Virus record (IMG/VR): IMGVR_UViG_3300037961_003072
Span: 1 to 20,465 of that record
DNA: 20,465 bases
Source: a virus
Strand: one strand, 5' to 3'
In this document: one piece after another, positions 1-7,000 of the stretch
Layout: each line of letters begins with the position of its first letter
How positions within the stretch are numbered: the stretch's first letter is position 1
The notes under the pieces: generated by a model
Seen by the model: the letters and a program-made list of their open reading frames with translations, nothing else
Databases searched by the model: none
What the model was told of the DNA's origin: nothing
Made by a program: the position numbers and the translations under genes

Positions 1-1
1 C

Positions 2-46
2 AAAGCATTACTAATTACAATGAGGAAAGGAGCTATCAGCAAATGA
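2..46 (+). CDS. 3' end of an upstream gene, 14 residues visible
   Basis: Only the C-terminal tail (KALLITMRKGAISK, then TGA at 44-46) lies in the window, so no function can be given. The reading frame is open to the left edge. Its stop overlaps the ATG of the next gene as ATGA, the same junction used repeatedly further along this strand, which is the main reason to believe it is a real gene end. The alternative is that the frame of the next gene, which is also open to the left edge, is the only real one here. Confidence 0.45.
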   Translation, partial: KALLITMRKGAISK

Positions 47-210
47 ATCTTGAAGCATTAATCGTGGACGGCAAGAGGGCTTACGCTAACTGGACGGACG
101 CAGACTTAGAGCGTGAGCTGTGGGAATACAACAGATGGCTAGACGAACGAGCACTTGAAGCTCAACAGGCCATGGACGAAGATACAGAATATCAAGAACA
201 ATACTCATGA
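43..210 (+). CDS. Small acidic hypothetical protein, 55 aa
   Basis: Unrecognised 55-residue protein, rich in Glu/Asp and aromatic residues, with a predicted helical middle (ELWEYNRWLDERALEAQ). The chosen start is the ATG at 43. It is preceded by the best Shine-Dalgarno sequence in the window (AAGGAG at 27-32, spacing 10 nt) and overlaps the previous stop as ATGA. The frame stays open to the window edge, so a longer form cannot be excluded. Its own TGA overlaps the ATG of the next gene, again as ATGA, which implies translational coupling. It is probably an early phage accessory protein; nothing in the sequence shows a role. Confidence 0.6.
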   Translation: MNLEALIVDGKRAYANWTDADLERELWEYNRWLDERALEAQQAMDEDTEYQEQYS

Positions 211-368
211 AAGAAGACATCCTAGAAATAATCGACGACCATATAAATTCTATCCTTGAGATGATCAACGAAGAGAATGATCAATCGTTGTCTCAAGAGA
301 CAAGAGCCAAGCTCATGCTGATGAAGAGCGAGATTGAGGAGCAGCTAGGATCTGCTTACGACAAATGA
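207..368 (+). CDS. Small acidic helical hypothetical protein, 53 aa
   Basis: Unrecognised 53-residue protein beginning MKEDILEIIDDHINSIL and ending in EEQLGSAYDK. It is mostly charged and looks fully helical (Ile/Leu every three to four residues), compatible with a small coiled-coil or adaptor protein. It starts at an ATGA overlap with the preceding gene and ends at another ATGA overlap with the following gene, so the three small genes here are likely translated as one coupled unit. No separate ribosome-binding site is visible. Function unknown. Confidence 0.6.
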   Translation: MKEDILEIIDDHINSILEMINEENDQSLSQETRAKLMLMKSEIEEQLGSAYDK

Positions 369-709
369 TACTGACAATAGTAATACTCTCTTGGGTCATA
401 GCTGTCGTCTTGGTGCTTAGATTCTTTGCAGTATCTTGTAAGCCACACGACAATCCATTCGACCTGTTGCTAGAGGAAGAAGAAGACTACTTGGATTGGG
501 AAGTGGAGGAGTGCCACCGCTGCGGTAAAGAAAATGTTCTTTCTCCTGATGCTTCCTCTTGGTTCGACGAAGGTTACATACATGAATGGCATGATGCGAT
601 CTTCTGTGAGTCCTGCTTCTACGACAAGGGCAAGGACGGACAGCCATATCTTACAGACCTCGACGAGATGAGGGCAAACCCATACAGCTATTTACCAAGA
701 GGCTACTGA
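365..709 (+). CDS. Membrane-anchored zinc-ribbon protein, 114 aa
   Basis: Residues 2-24 are a continuous hydrophobic segment (starting MILTIVILSWVIAVVLVL), so the protein is probably a single-pass inner-membrane protein or has an uncleaved signal anchor. An acidic linker (LLLEEEEDYLDWEVEE) follows, then two Cys pairs, CHRC at 50-53 and CESC at 81-84, spaced like a zinc ribbon. The C-terminus is short and unstructured. The start is set by an ATGA overlap with the upstream gene. The pattern of a membrane anchor plus a small zinc ribbon is seen here directly; whether it acts on the host envelope or in superinfection exclusion is unknown. No family is recognised. It is the last gene before a strong promoter-like site. 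Confidence 0.75.
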   Translation: MILTIVILSWVIAVVLVLRFFAVSCKPHDNPFDLLLEEEEDYLDWEVEECHRCGKENVLSPDASSWFDEGYIHEWHDAIFCESCFYDKGKDGQPYLTDLDEMRANPYSYLPRGY

Positions 710-717
710 CAAAAGAA

Positions 718-745
718 TTGACAACACTATTTAAATCGCTATACT
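718..745 (+). promoter_or_regulatory. Sigma70-type promoter
   Basis: A perfect -35 box TTGACA (718-723) is separated by 16 nt from TATACT (740-745), a 5/6 match to the -10 consensus. It lies in a 73-nt non-coding gap, one of the few on this strand, just after the zinc-ribbon gene. The predicted transcript would start near 752 and have an A-rich leader of about 30 nt before the ATG at 783. It would drive the helicase-containing block. Seen in sequence; activity is inferred. Confidence 0.65.
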
Positions 746-782
746 TATAAGACTGAATACAACAAATAACCAATAACTGAAT

Positions 783-1175
783 ATGACAAAACTAGAAAAG
801 CCAGTTCACCGAGAGGTGACCATCAACGGAGAAGAATACATTGCTTCTCTCGATCCTTCACTGGAGTTTACACTCCGTAAGAAGAGACACAAATCAGCAT
901 ACCGCCAGAAGATGGCGAGCCTGATTGAAGAACTAGACTCTGCACCAGAACCAGAGTTCAAACCCGACACTGTTACTGTTGCTCCCAAGGGAGTAAGAAG
1001 GACAACTCACGCTAGAGTTATGCAGACTGATCCTGCTTGGACAGCAGGAGAAATCAAAGCGAAGCTCGCTGTGTCCGACATGGACTACAAGCTGAAGGTT
1101 GAAGTCCTCAAAGCAATCGACGATCTCACCGCTATCGAGGATGAGTTAACTGAACCCCGAACCCTGAATCTTTAA
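783..1175 (+). CDS. Hypothetical protein, 130 aa
   Basis: Unrecognised. The N-terminal part (residues 8-25, VHREVTINGEEYIASLDP) looks like a small beta hairpin or strand pair. A very basic stretch follows (LRKKRHKSAYRQK, about residues 31-43), then a Pro/Glu-rich linker and a helical C-terminal half with alternating charged residues. The basic patch could bind nucleic acid, but no known domain can be named. It is the first gene after the TTGACA/TATACT promoter. Its ATG has no Shine-Dalgarno sequence; the leader is A-rich. The next gene begins 3 nt after its stop, so the two are in one operon with the helicase. Confidence 0.75.
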   Translation: MTKLEKPVHREVTINGEEYIASLDPSLEFTLRKKRHKSAYRQKMASLIEELDSAPEPEFKPDTVTVAPKGVRRTTHARVMQTDPAWTAGEIKAKLAVSDMDYKLKVEVLKAIDDLTAIEDELTEPRTLNL

Positions 1176-1178
1176 GCC

Positions 1179-1442
1179 ATGTTAGTTAGAAAAATACAGA
1201 GAGGATACTACGAAGTAATCGACGAGCATAACAACAACTACAGGATAGAAGATCGGACTCGCACGGATCACGCAGAAATCCACAGTTTAGTTTGCCCTGT
1301 TCCACCTACTAAAACCACTGGAAGATGGTGCATCTTCGAGCAGTCTGAAGGTGATTGGGTTTATCTTGATGGTAATGAAACTCTCAAGGATTGCTTGGGA
1401 GTTATCGAGACATGGGCTGCTGCTTCTCAGTTGGGTAAATGA
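1179..1442 (+). CDS. Small hypothetical protein upstream of helicase, 87 aa
   Basis: Unrecognised 87-residue protein that appears mainly beta (MLVRKIQRGYYEVIDEHNNN, later GRWCIFEQSEGDWVYLDG) and ends in a short helix (LKDCLGVIETWAAASQ). The layout of a Trp-rich strand pair followed by a helix resembles many small phage modulators, but no family assignment is justified. It starts 3 nt after the previous stop without a visible Shine-Dalgarno site. Its TGA overlaps the helicase ATG as ATGA, so it is probably translationally coupled to the helicase and may act with it; that link is inferred from position only. Confidence 0.7.
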   Translation: MLVRKIQRGYYEVIDEHNNNYRIEDRTRTDHAEIHSLVCPVPPTKTTGRWCIFEQSEGDWVYLDGNETLKDCLGVIETWAAASQLGK

Positions 1443-2842
1443 AAACCTTATACCCTCGTCAGGAGATAGCCCATGAGTTCTTTGTTAAGAGATTATCTTC
1501 GGGCAACAATACTCTGGACTCATCACAGATGGGAACAGGTAAGACAGTTGTCGGAGCACAAATAGCAAAGACACTTCTGGACAAAGGCTCCGAAGATAGT
1601 GACCTGCCACGTTTCAAAAATAGTATAACTGGAGTCGCCGTCATCTGTCCTAAAGCAGTCTTCCCTACTTGGAAGGCAGAGCTTGAGGAGTGTGGCATAG
1701 ACCCCATCTTTATACTTAACCTTGAGAAGTTGAGGACTGGTAAGTCAGAGCACGTTACCAAAGTCGGGAAGAAAACTTTCAAGTGGAACCTACCAAAGGG
1801 AACGCTTGTTCTGTTCGATGAGATCCACAAAGCTAAAGGCCCTTGGACTATGAATGCTAACCTATTAATATCTCTAGTGAGGTATGGGTATCGTGTTCAT
1901 GGCATGAGCGGAACGCCTTGTGAGAATCCCATCGAGATGCGACCACTAGGTTATATGCTTGGACTCCACTCTAACGATCAGAACAGAGGGAACAAGTTCT
2001 CTTGGTTTAAGTGGCTGAGGATGTTGCGAGTTAAGTCAGGATTCCATGGAGGGTATGAGATGACAGACATACCTTACGCCTTGAACTATTTACGCAAGGC
2101 AATGTATGGGGTAAGCACTCATGGCTTAACAGTTAAAGACTTCCCCGAATCCTTCAGAGCGAATCGTGTAATCGTTGACCCAATTGAGTTCAGTAGTAAC
2201 GCTAAGATCGTAAAGACTTATGATTCGTTACAGCTCTCTGAGTCTCAAGTATCTGACTACATTGAGAAAGGTATTATGCCTTCTGAATTCTGGGAAGAGG
2301 AGGACGACGAAGACCCAATCCTCGTAAAGATTCTTAATGCAAGAATGGAGAGCGAGAAATATAAAGTCAGTGACGTTGTAGCAATGGCACAAGATGGCGT
2401 GTCCGAAGGATACAATGTCGTAGTCTTTTTAAACTTCACTGAGAGTTTAATGGAAGCTGCTTCACTTCTGAAGTGTGACTACATCGACGGCACTGTAAAA
2501 CAAGAGAGACGCTACCAGATTATTGAAGACTTCCAGTCTGATAAAACTAACTGCGTTGTAGTCAATGCTGCCACAGGAGGAACAGGTATATCCTTACATG
2601 ATATAACTGGCAACCGCCCTCGTCTCTCACTCATTAGTCCTAGCTTCAATGCAAAAGAGTTTGCCCAAGTGTTAGGACGAATACATCGTAATGGGGCTAA
2701 GTCAGATGCCCTTCAAAAAGTTATGTTATCCTCTGGTTCCATCGAGGAATATGTAATGAAAGCTATACAACGAAAGATGGACAACATGAATATGATTCAC
2801 CACTCACATATCTGTGAGATGAATTCTTCTTACTATAAATAA
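1439..2842 (+). CDS. SNF2-like superfamily 2 DNA helicase/ATPase
   Basis: Compact SF2 helicase of 467 residues with both RecA-like lobes and no extra domains. Visible motifs in order: Q-like motif YPRQEIAHEF (5-14), Walker A MGTGKT (31-36), motif Ia ICPKAVFPTW (69-78), Walker B DEIH (127-130), motif III SGTP (157-160), motif IV VVFLNF (328-333), motif V with ATGGTGISL (378-386) and motif VI QVLGRIHRNG (410-419). The SGTP and GRIHR signatures point to the SNF2/ERCC3-like branch and not to a replicative DnaB-type helicase. All catalytic motifs are intact, so it should be an active ATP-dependent DNA translocase or helicase, probably in phage replication, recombination or transcription. The ATGA overlap with the upstream gene sets the start. 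The specific role is not shown. Confidence 0.93.
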   Translation: MKTLYPRQEIAHEFFVKRLSSGNNTLDSSQMGTGKTVVGAQIAKTLLDKGSEDSDLPRFKNSITGVAVICPKAVFPTWKAELEECGIDPIFILNLEKLRTGKSEHVTKVGKKTFKWNLPKGTLVLFDEIHKAKGPWTMNANLLISLVRYGYRVHGMSGTPCENPIEMRPLGYMLGLHSNDQNRGNKFSWFKWLRMLRVKSGFHGGYEMTDIPYALNYLRKAMYGVSTHGLTVKDFPESFRANRVIVDPIEFSSNAKIVKTYDSLQLSESQVSDYIEKGIMPSEFWEEEDDEDPILVKILNARMESEKYKVSDVVAMAQDGVSEGYNVVVFLNFTESLMEAASLLKCDYIDGTVKQERRYQIIEDFQSDKTNCVVVNAATGGTGISLHDITGNRPRLSLISPSFNAKEFAQVLGRIHRNGAKSDALQKVMLSSGSIEEYVMKAIQRKMDNMNMIHHSHICEMNSSYYK

Positions 2843-2843
2843 A

Positions 2844-3134
2844 ATGAAAGAACCAACCGATACGACAACAACCATAGTAGACTTCGATCAGAACGGATCT
2901 ATCTCAATTAAAGCAAGGCGAGATGATAACGATATGAACCCATCGGGGTGGAGCATAATTGCTTTCGCTCCATCGGCGAGCATCCGCTGTGTACGTGCTC
3001 ATCAAGAAAGACATCTCGATCTCTTTATCAAAAGCATTCTCGCTTTAGCGGGTTTAAATGGGCAAGAGTACACAACTGATTACGAAGCTACAGAAGAAGC
3101 TATCCACAAGATTACTTCGAACTCATTTAGATGA
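2844..3134 (+). CDS. Hypothetical protein, 96 aa
   Basis: Unrecognised. The N-terminus is Thr-rich (TDTTTTIVDFDQNGSISIKA), followed by a strand-like segment (GWSIIAFAPSASIRCV) and a helical segment (HLDLFIKSILALAGL). It starts one nucleotide after the helicase stop, with an A-rich upstream stretch and no Shine-Dalgarno site. Its stop overlaps the next ATG as ATGA, so it is part of the helicase operon. The function is unknown; a small single-domain alpha/beta protein fits the pattern of residues. Confidence 0.7.
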   Translation: MKEPTDTTTTIVDFDQNGSISIKARRDDNDMNPSGWSIIAFAPSASIRCVRAHQERHLDLFIKSILALAGLNGQEYTTDYEATEEAIHKITSNSFR

Positions 3135-3388
3135 GAATAATAAGAGACGTTGTTGCTACAAAGAAACCTCCCTTTAAGAATCTGTTAATACAGGGGGAAG
3201 TATTAGATGACTACGTGTGTCCAGAGACTGTTAAAGTCTATGGCGTGTGGGTTAACTGTGCAGGAAAAGAAATGGTAGGCCCAGAACTAACAGGTAATTC
3301 CAAGAAAGGAAAGTTACTGGCTGTTCAAATAGCCGAGCGATTGACAAGACGACTTAGAGAACATGATTGCGGAGATAATAAACACTAA
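3131..3388 (+). CDS. Hypothetical protein, 85 aa
   Basis: Unrecognised 85-residue protein with a basic C-terminal helix (LLAVQIAERLTRRLREHD). The N-terminal part contains strand-like segments and two Cys (C30 in YVCPETVKVYG and C43 in WVNCAGKEM), which do not form a recognisable zinc site. It starts at an ATGA overlap with the preceding gene, supporting translational coupling, and overlaps the next small membrane ORF by 26 nt in another frame. Probably an early accessory protein of the helicase operon; no role is shown. Confidence 0.7.
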   Translation: MRIIRDVVATKKPPFKNLLIQGEVLDDYVCPETVKVYGVWVNCAGKEMVGPELTGNSKKGKLLAVQIAERLTRRLREHDCGDNKH

Positions 3389-3464
3389 GGACATTGAGTC
3401 AGGGTTATTTATTCTCATGGCTTTTGTTCTTATACTAATAACTATAATTAAATTCAGAATATGA
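3363..3464 (+). CDS. Putative single-pass membrane peptide, 33 aa
   Basis: A 33-codon frame whose C-terminal two thirds is one hydrophobic segment (GLFILMAFVLILITIIKF) with positive residues at the end. That pattern fits a small inner-membrane peptide with its N-terminus outside the cytoplasm. The frame overlaps the end of the previous gene by 26 nt. Its TGA overlaps the next ATG as ATGA (3461-3464), the junction seen between most genes on this strand, and this is the main argument that it is translated. Without it there would be a 72-nt gap in an otherwise gap-free operon. It has no Shine-Dalgarno site. It could be a small phage membrane effector; a holin is possible but unsupported. Confidence 0.45.
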   Translation: MIAEIINTKDIESGLFILMAFVLILITIIKFRI

Positions 3465-3859
3465 CACTAGAAGAACTACTCAAACTACATGAAGAAACGA
3501 CCGACAAGTGTCGTAAGATTATGGAAGTAAAGAACAACGATTATACAGGAGGCGAAAGAGCAAACGACATATTCGCTAACTTCCGTTGTTCAACTATGCT
3601 TGATGTGCATCCTGTAACAGGAATCATGATGCGTGTACTTGATAAGATCCAACGCATAAAGACCTTCGCTAACGATGGTCAGTTGGCTGTATCAGGAGAG
3701 ACTGTTGACGATGCCTGTGAGGACATAATTAATTATGCCATACTAGCAAAGGCCATGCTCCAAATTGAGCGGAGTTACAACACTCCTACTTGTTCTAAAG
3801 AGAACTACGATGCCCTCAAAGGGACAGTTGCCGAAGCTCTTAAAGAGAAGATACTTTAA
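3461..3859 (+). CDS. DUF1599/Nmad1-like (MazG-type helical) protein
   Basis: The 132-residue all-helical protein fits the DUF1599 family (nucleotide modification associated domain 1). Family-like positions are KNNDY (24-28), NF (40-41), a Lys/Arg-rich helix (RVLDKIQRIKTF, 58-69), and an acidic helix ending in Tyr (ETVDDACEDIINYAILAK, 80-97). This layout resembles the acidic metal-binding helices of MazG-type NTP pyrophosphatases. Families of this kind are found in phage nucleotide or base modification loci, but no modification enzyme is visible in this window, so the substrate is unknown. The start overlaps the upstream membrane ORF (ATGA). It is the last plus-strand early gene: its TAA overlaps the TAA of the convergent Lys-rich gene. 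Confidence 0.75.
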   Translation: MTLEELLKLHEETTDKCRKIMEVKNNDYTGGERANDIFANFRCSTMLDVHPVTGIMMRVLDKIQRIKTFANDGQLAVSGETVDDACEDIINYAILAKAMLQIERSYNTPTCSKENYDALKGTVAEALKEKIL

Positions 3860-4071
3860 TATCCTCCACTCATTCTTTTATTAACTGCATCAGCGTAAGA
3901 AGTTTTACTCTTCTTCTTTTTCTTTGATGACTTCTTAGTAGTCGTTTTCTTTTTACTGTGTCCGTATCCCATCTTCTTTAGTTTTAGGTGTTGTTCGTAT
4001 GTCTCTGCTTTTGTACCCTTCCCTGTCTTGGGGTGATACATCATGTGCGGTTTGAAATCTGCTTTCTTCAT
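3856..4071 (-). CDS. Lys-rich small basic protein at end of virion operon, 71 aa
   Basis: The 71-residue protein is strongly basic. A small N-terminal domain-like part (HMMYHPKTGKGTKAETYEQH) is followed by a poly-Lys/Ser/Thr tract (about 40-57, SKKKTTTKKSSKKKKKSK) and a short end (TSYADAVNKRMSGGY). The tract should bind nucleic acid or acidic surfaces electrostatically. It begins at an ATGA overlap with the stop of the giant gene, so it is translationally coupled to a virion protein and made late. This suggests a minor virion component or a DNA-binding packaging accessory; that is inference. It ends tail to tail with the early operon, sharing the TTAA at 3856-3859. Confidence 0.75.
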   Translation of the reverse strand: MKKADFKPHMMYHPKTGKGTKAETYEQHLKLKKMGYGHSKKKTTTKKSSKKKKKSKTSYADAVNKRMSGGY

Positions 4072-7000
4072 GGGTCTATCTTGATTTGTGGTTTGGGATA
4101 TTCCTTCTCGTAAGTTTCTTTTAGAGTTCGCAATGTCATCCTACCATTGCGAGTTTGTTTTAGGATTGCTTCCAAAGGCTTCGTGATTATTGGGCGGTTC
4201 ATAAACCCAAGCCTGTTCTGTCGGAGTCTTTCTTTGCTGACCCCTAGTGATCGGGCATCTTTCTCCATTTGAGCACGGCTCAATCCCAGTCCCTCAAAGC
4301 CTCTCATTATTTGGCCGAAGTCATTGTTCTGCTTGATTCTATTTCTAGCAAAGTTCAGATACAGATCTTTGATTTCTCCTGTAGTAATGTTGTCGCTGTT
4401 CAGCTTATACATTCTCTTGCTGTTGGCACTGTAGTCTTCCATGTGGGACTTAACGAATCTTCTGAATCCTTTATCTAAATCCATTGGGTGTGGTCTAACT
4501 GGCATGATCTCTTTTACTAAGTGACCGAAGGGAGAATCGAAGAATGTTTTAGCGTCTCTCCCTGAGAGCAGAGCATCTAAAGATTTCTCTCCTGCCATTA
4601 AAGTTCTAGGAGCAAAAGCTCTATCGAAGATATACTTTCCAACTGTCAACGCTTTCTTTGTATCTTCGTCGAAAACAATTTTGTTTCCGTACTCATCGTC
4701 ATTCATGACGGCGTTAAAGATAGCACCCGCTAGTATCTGCTCGTTCATGTAAGGCTTCAAGAAGCCACCAAGAATTCCAGTTTGGTCTATAGGACTTAGA
4801 TTGAAAGCCTTCTTGAAATCTCCTCTCAGAATATCTTGTGCTCCCATGACCATTGGATCTTGGATAATAGCAAAAGGATTCAAGTAAGTTAGATCTACTG
4901 AGAACCACTGACCTCCATACTTATAGATTACTGCACTTGTATTCTTCATCCACTCTGGGGCCATTGCTTTGAGTGCTTTATCCTCATCTTCCCCACCCGC
5001 ACCAAAGATAGCTTGAACTCCTTTGGTAGCAGCAAGTGTCGCAGCACTAGTAAAGATGTAACCCCGTGCTCTCTTGTTTCCTCTCCTTTGTATAACGGGG
5101 TTGTCGCTTTTCTTTTCTTTGATGATTCTTCCTAGCCCACCAAGATATACCCTTGGGACATCAGCAGCGAACCTAACATATGGGGCGAAAGCCAATCCAT
5201 ATGAAGACGAAGACCATGTTTTAATAAACGGAACCGCTCTACTGTAAGACTGAGAGGTGTCCTTAACAATGGAAGCAGCCATCATCTTCATGCCAGTAGA
5301 CGGAGTCCCATCTTCTTTCAAGAGTCGAGCATACTCACCATTTGGTTTACCATTTTCTTGCTCATACTTTGCAGCCTCTATTAGATGGCTCAACTCAAAT
5401 TCGTATAAACCTATCTTAAAGAATCCATCTGCTGCTGACGCAAGCCTACCACCATGAGAGATTAAAGCGTCTGGAGCTTTCTTCAAAGCTGCGACAGTCA
5501 TCTTTCCACCCTCTCCTACTTTAACTCCTGCTTTCTTCAGAGCAGGAATATACTCATCAGGTACTATAGCACTGCCTCCTTTCTTAACTGTGTTCATGAG
5601 CCATTCATTGGCCCGTCCCAGAACAGTTAGTTCTTTCTCCATATCTGAAAACTTATTCTTCTCTGTTAAGAGATCTGAGATTGCAGATATCTCAAGCTCG
5701 TCCCCGAAGATGTCCATGCTCTTTAGCTCAACCAACTCAAAGTTAAGTTGCTCTAGAGATCCTCTAGCTGCTTTAACCATGAGAGAACCCTTGCCTGTTT
5801 TAGGATCATATTCTGTGTCAAAGCCATCTCCCCTAGCTGCACTAACAGTTGCCTTGCCCATCCCTAGCAGTTCTCCACCAACTCTTCTGGCTCCACCATA
5901 GTATCCCTGCATAGGCCCAAAGAACAAACCATTGCCGATCATGTTCCGTAAGTAGAAACCAACAGAACCTAGAGTCTTCATAGCCAGAGAATAACCAGTA
6001 GCTTTCTTGAGGAATCTTTTTATACCACTCTCTATCTGGACTCTTTCGTTTCTTTCGTCAATGTAGTCATCGTTTCCTTTCTGACCAAACAGATCCTCTA
6101 GATTAGAATGAACCTGATCTGGGACATACATACCTTTGATAGGAGTTAGGTCATAGTCTCCTTGGTCTGTCTTAATTTGAGTCCAGTTTACATACTTATC
6201 ATTCTTACCCTTTTGATATTCTTCTTCCGTAACCATCCAAGGGTTATCACTTTTAGTCCCAAGCTCCTTCATCTTGTTGAAGAAAGATTGATTGGAAACT
6301 CTACTAGCTGTGTGGACTAAAGTGTAAGCTAAGTTTTCTAGTCCCGCTTCATCCCCATACTCACCGAGAAGTTCTCTTATTGGTTCTGGAATATTCTTTT
6401 TCTCGTTCAGCTTATCAACCAGTTCGTTCAAGGATTCACTCTTGAACTTAACATCAGGAAGCAGAATTTGTTCTCCACCTGCACCTTGTCTGACTTCTAT
6501 CTTTTTCCTGACCTTTGCTTGGCCGTAACTGTCTATAAACTCTTGCATCATGACAGTAGCTTCAGACCTGTAAGAGGAGTCTTTAGCGACTGCTTCCTCT
6601 TCTAGTTTTTGTCTAGCATCAGCTCTACTTAGCCCTTCTTTTTCCATCAAACTATCTACCTTCTTGAGGGCTAGTTGTTTTGCAAAGTAAACAACAGCTC
6701 TTTCTCTTACCCCTGAGTATTCGTCACTCTCTTTAACATCCTTGAGGAAGTTATTATCCTCGAACATACGATACCTACGAGTGATGTATATACCCCTGTT
6801 AAAATCAAAAGCTAATTTAAGATCGCTCTCATCCATTGTTCCTTTGAAAACCTCCATAGCTTTCTTGGACAACTGGTCTTGGAGTTTACGCATCTCCACA
6901 ATAATTTCAGTGGCGAGCTTTGGTGAAAGTAAAAGCAAGTCTTCAAGAGCTTTATCTCTCTTAGCAATCTGCTCTTTGCGATTCTTCTCACGGAAATCCA

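Noticed and set aside
3424-3448. Promoter before the DUF1599 gene (TATAAT at 3443-3448)
   Set aside because: The -10 is perfect, but no -35 lies at an acceptable distance (TTGTTC is only 13 nt away) and the leader would be about 6 nt; the region is very AT-rich.
3897-3925. Terminator after the early operon (AAGAAG/CTTCTT with a T-rich tail)
   Set aside because: The 6-bp stem has only two G-C pairs and arises from Lys codons of the opposite gene; too weak to call.
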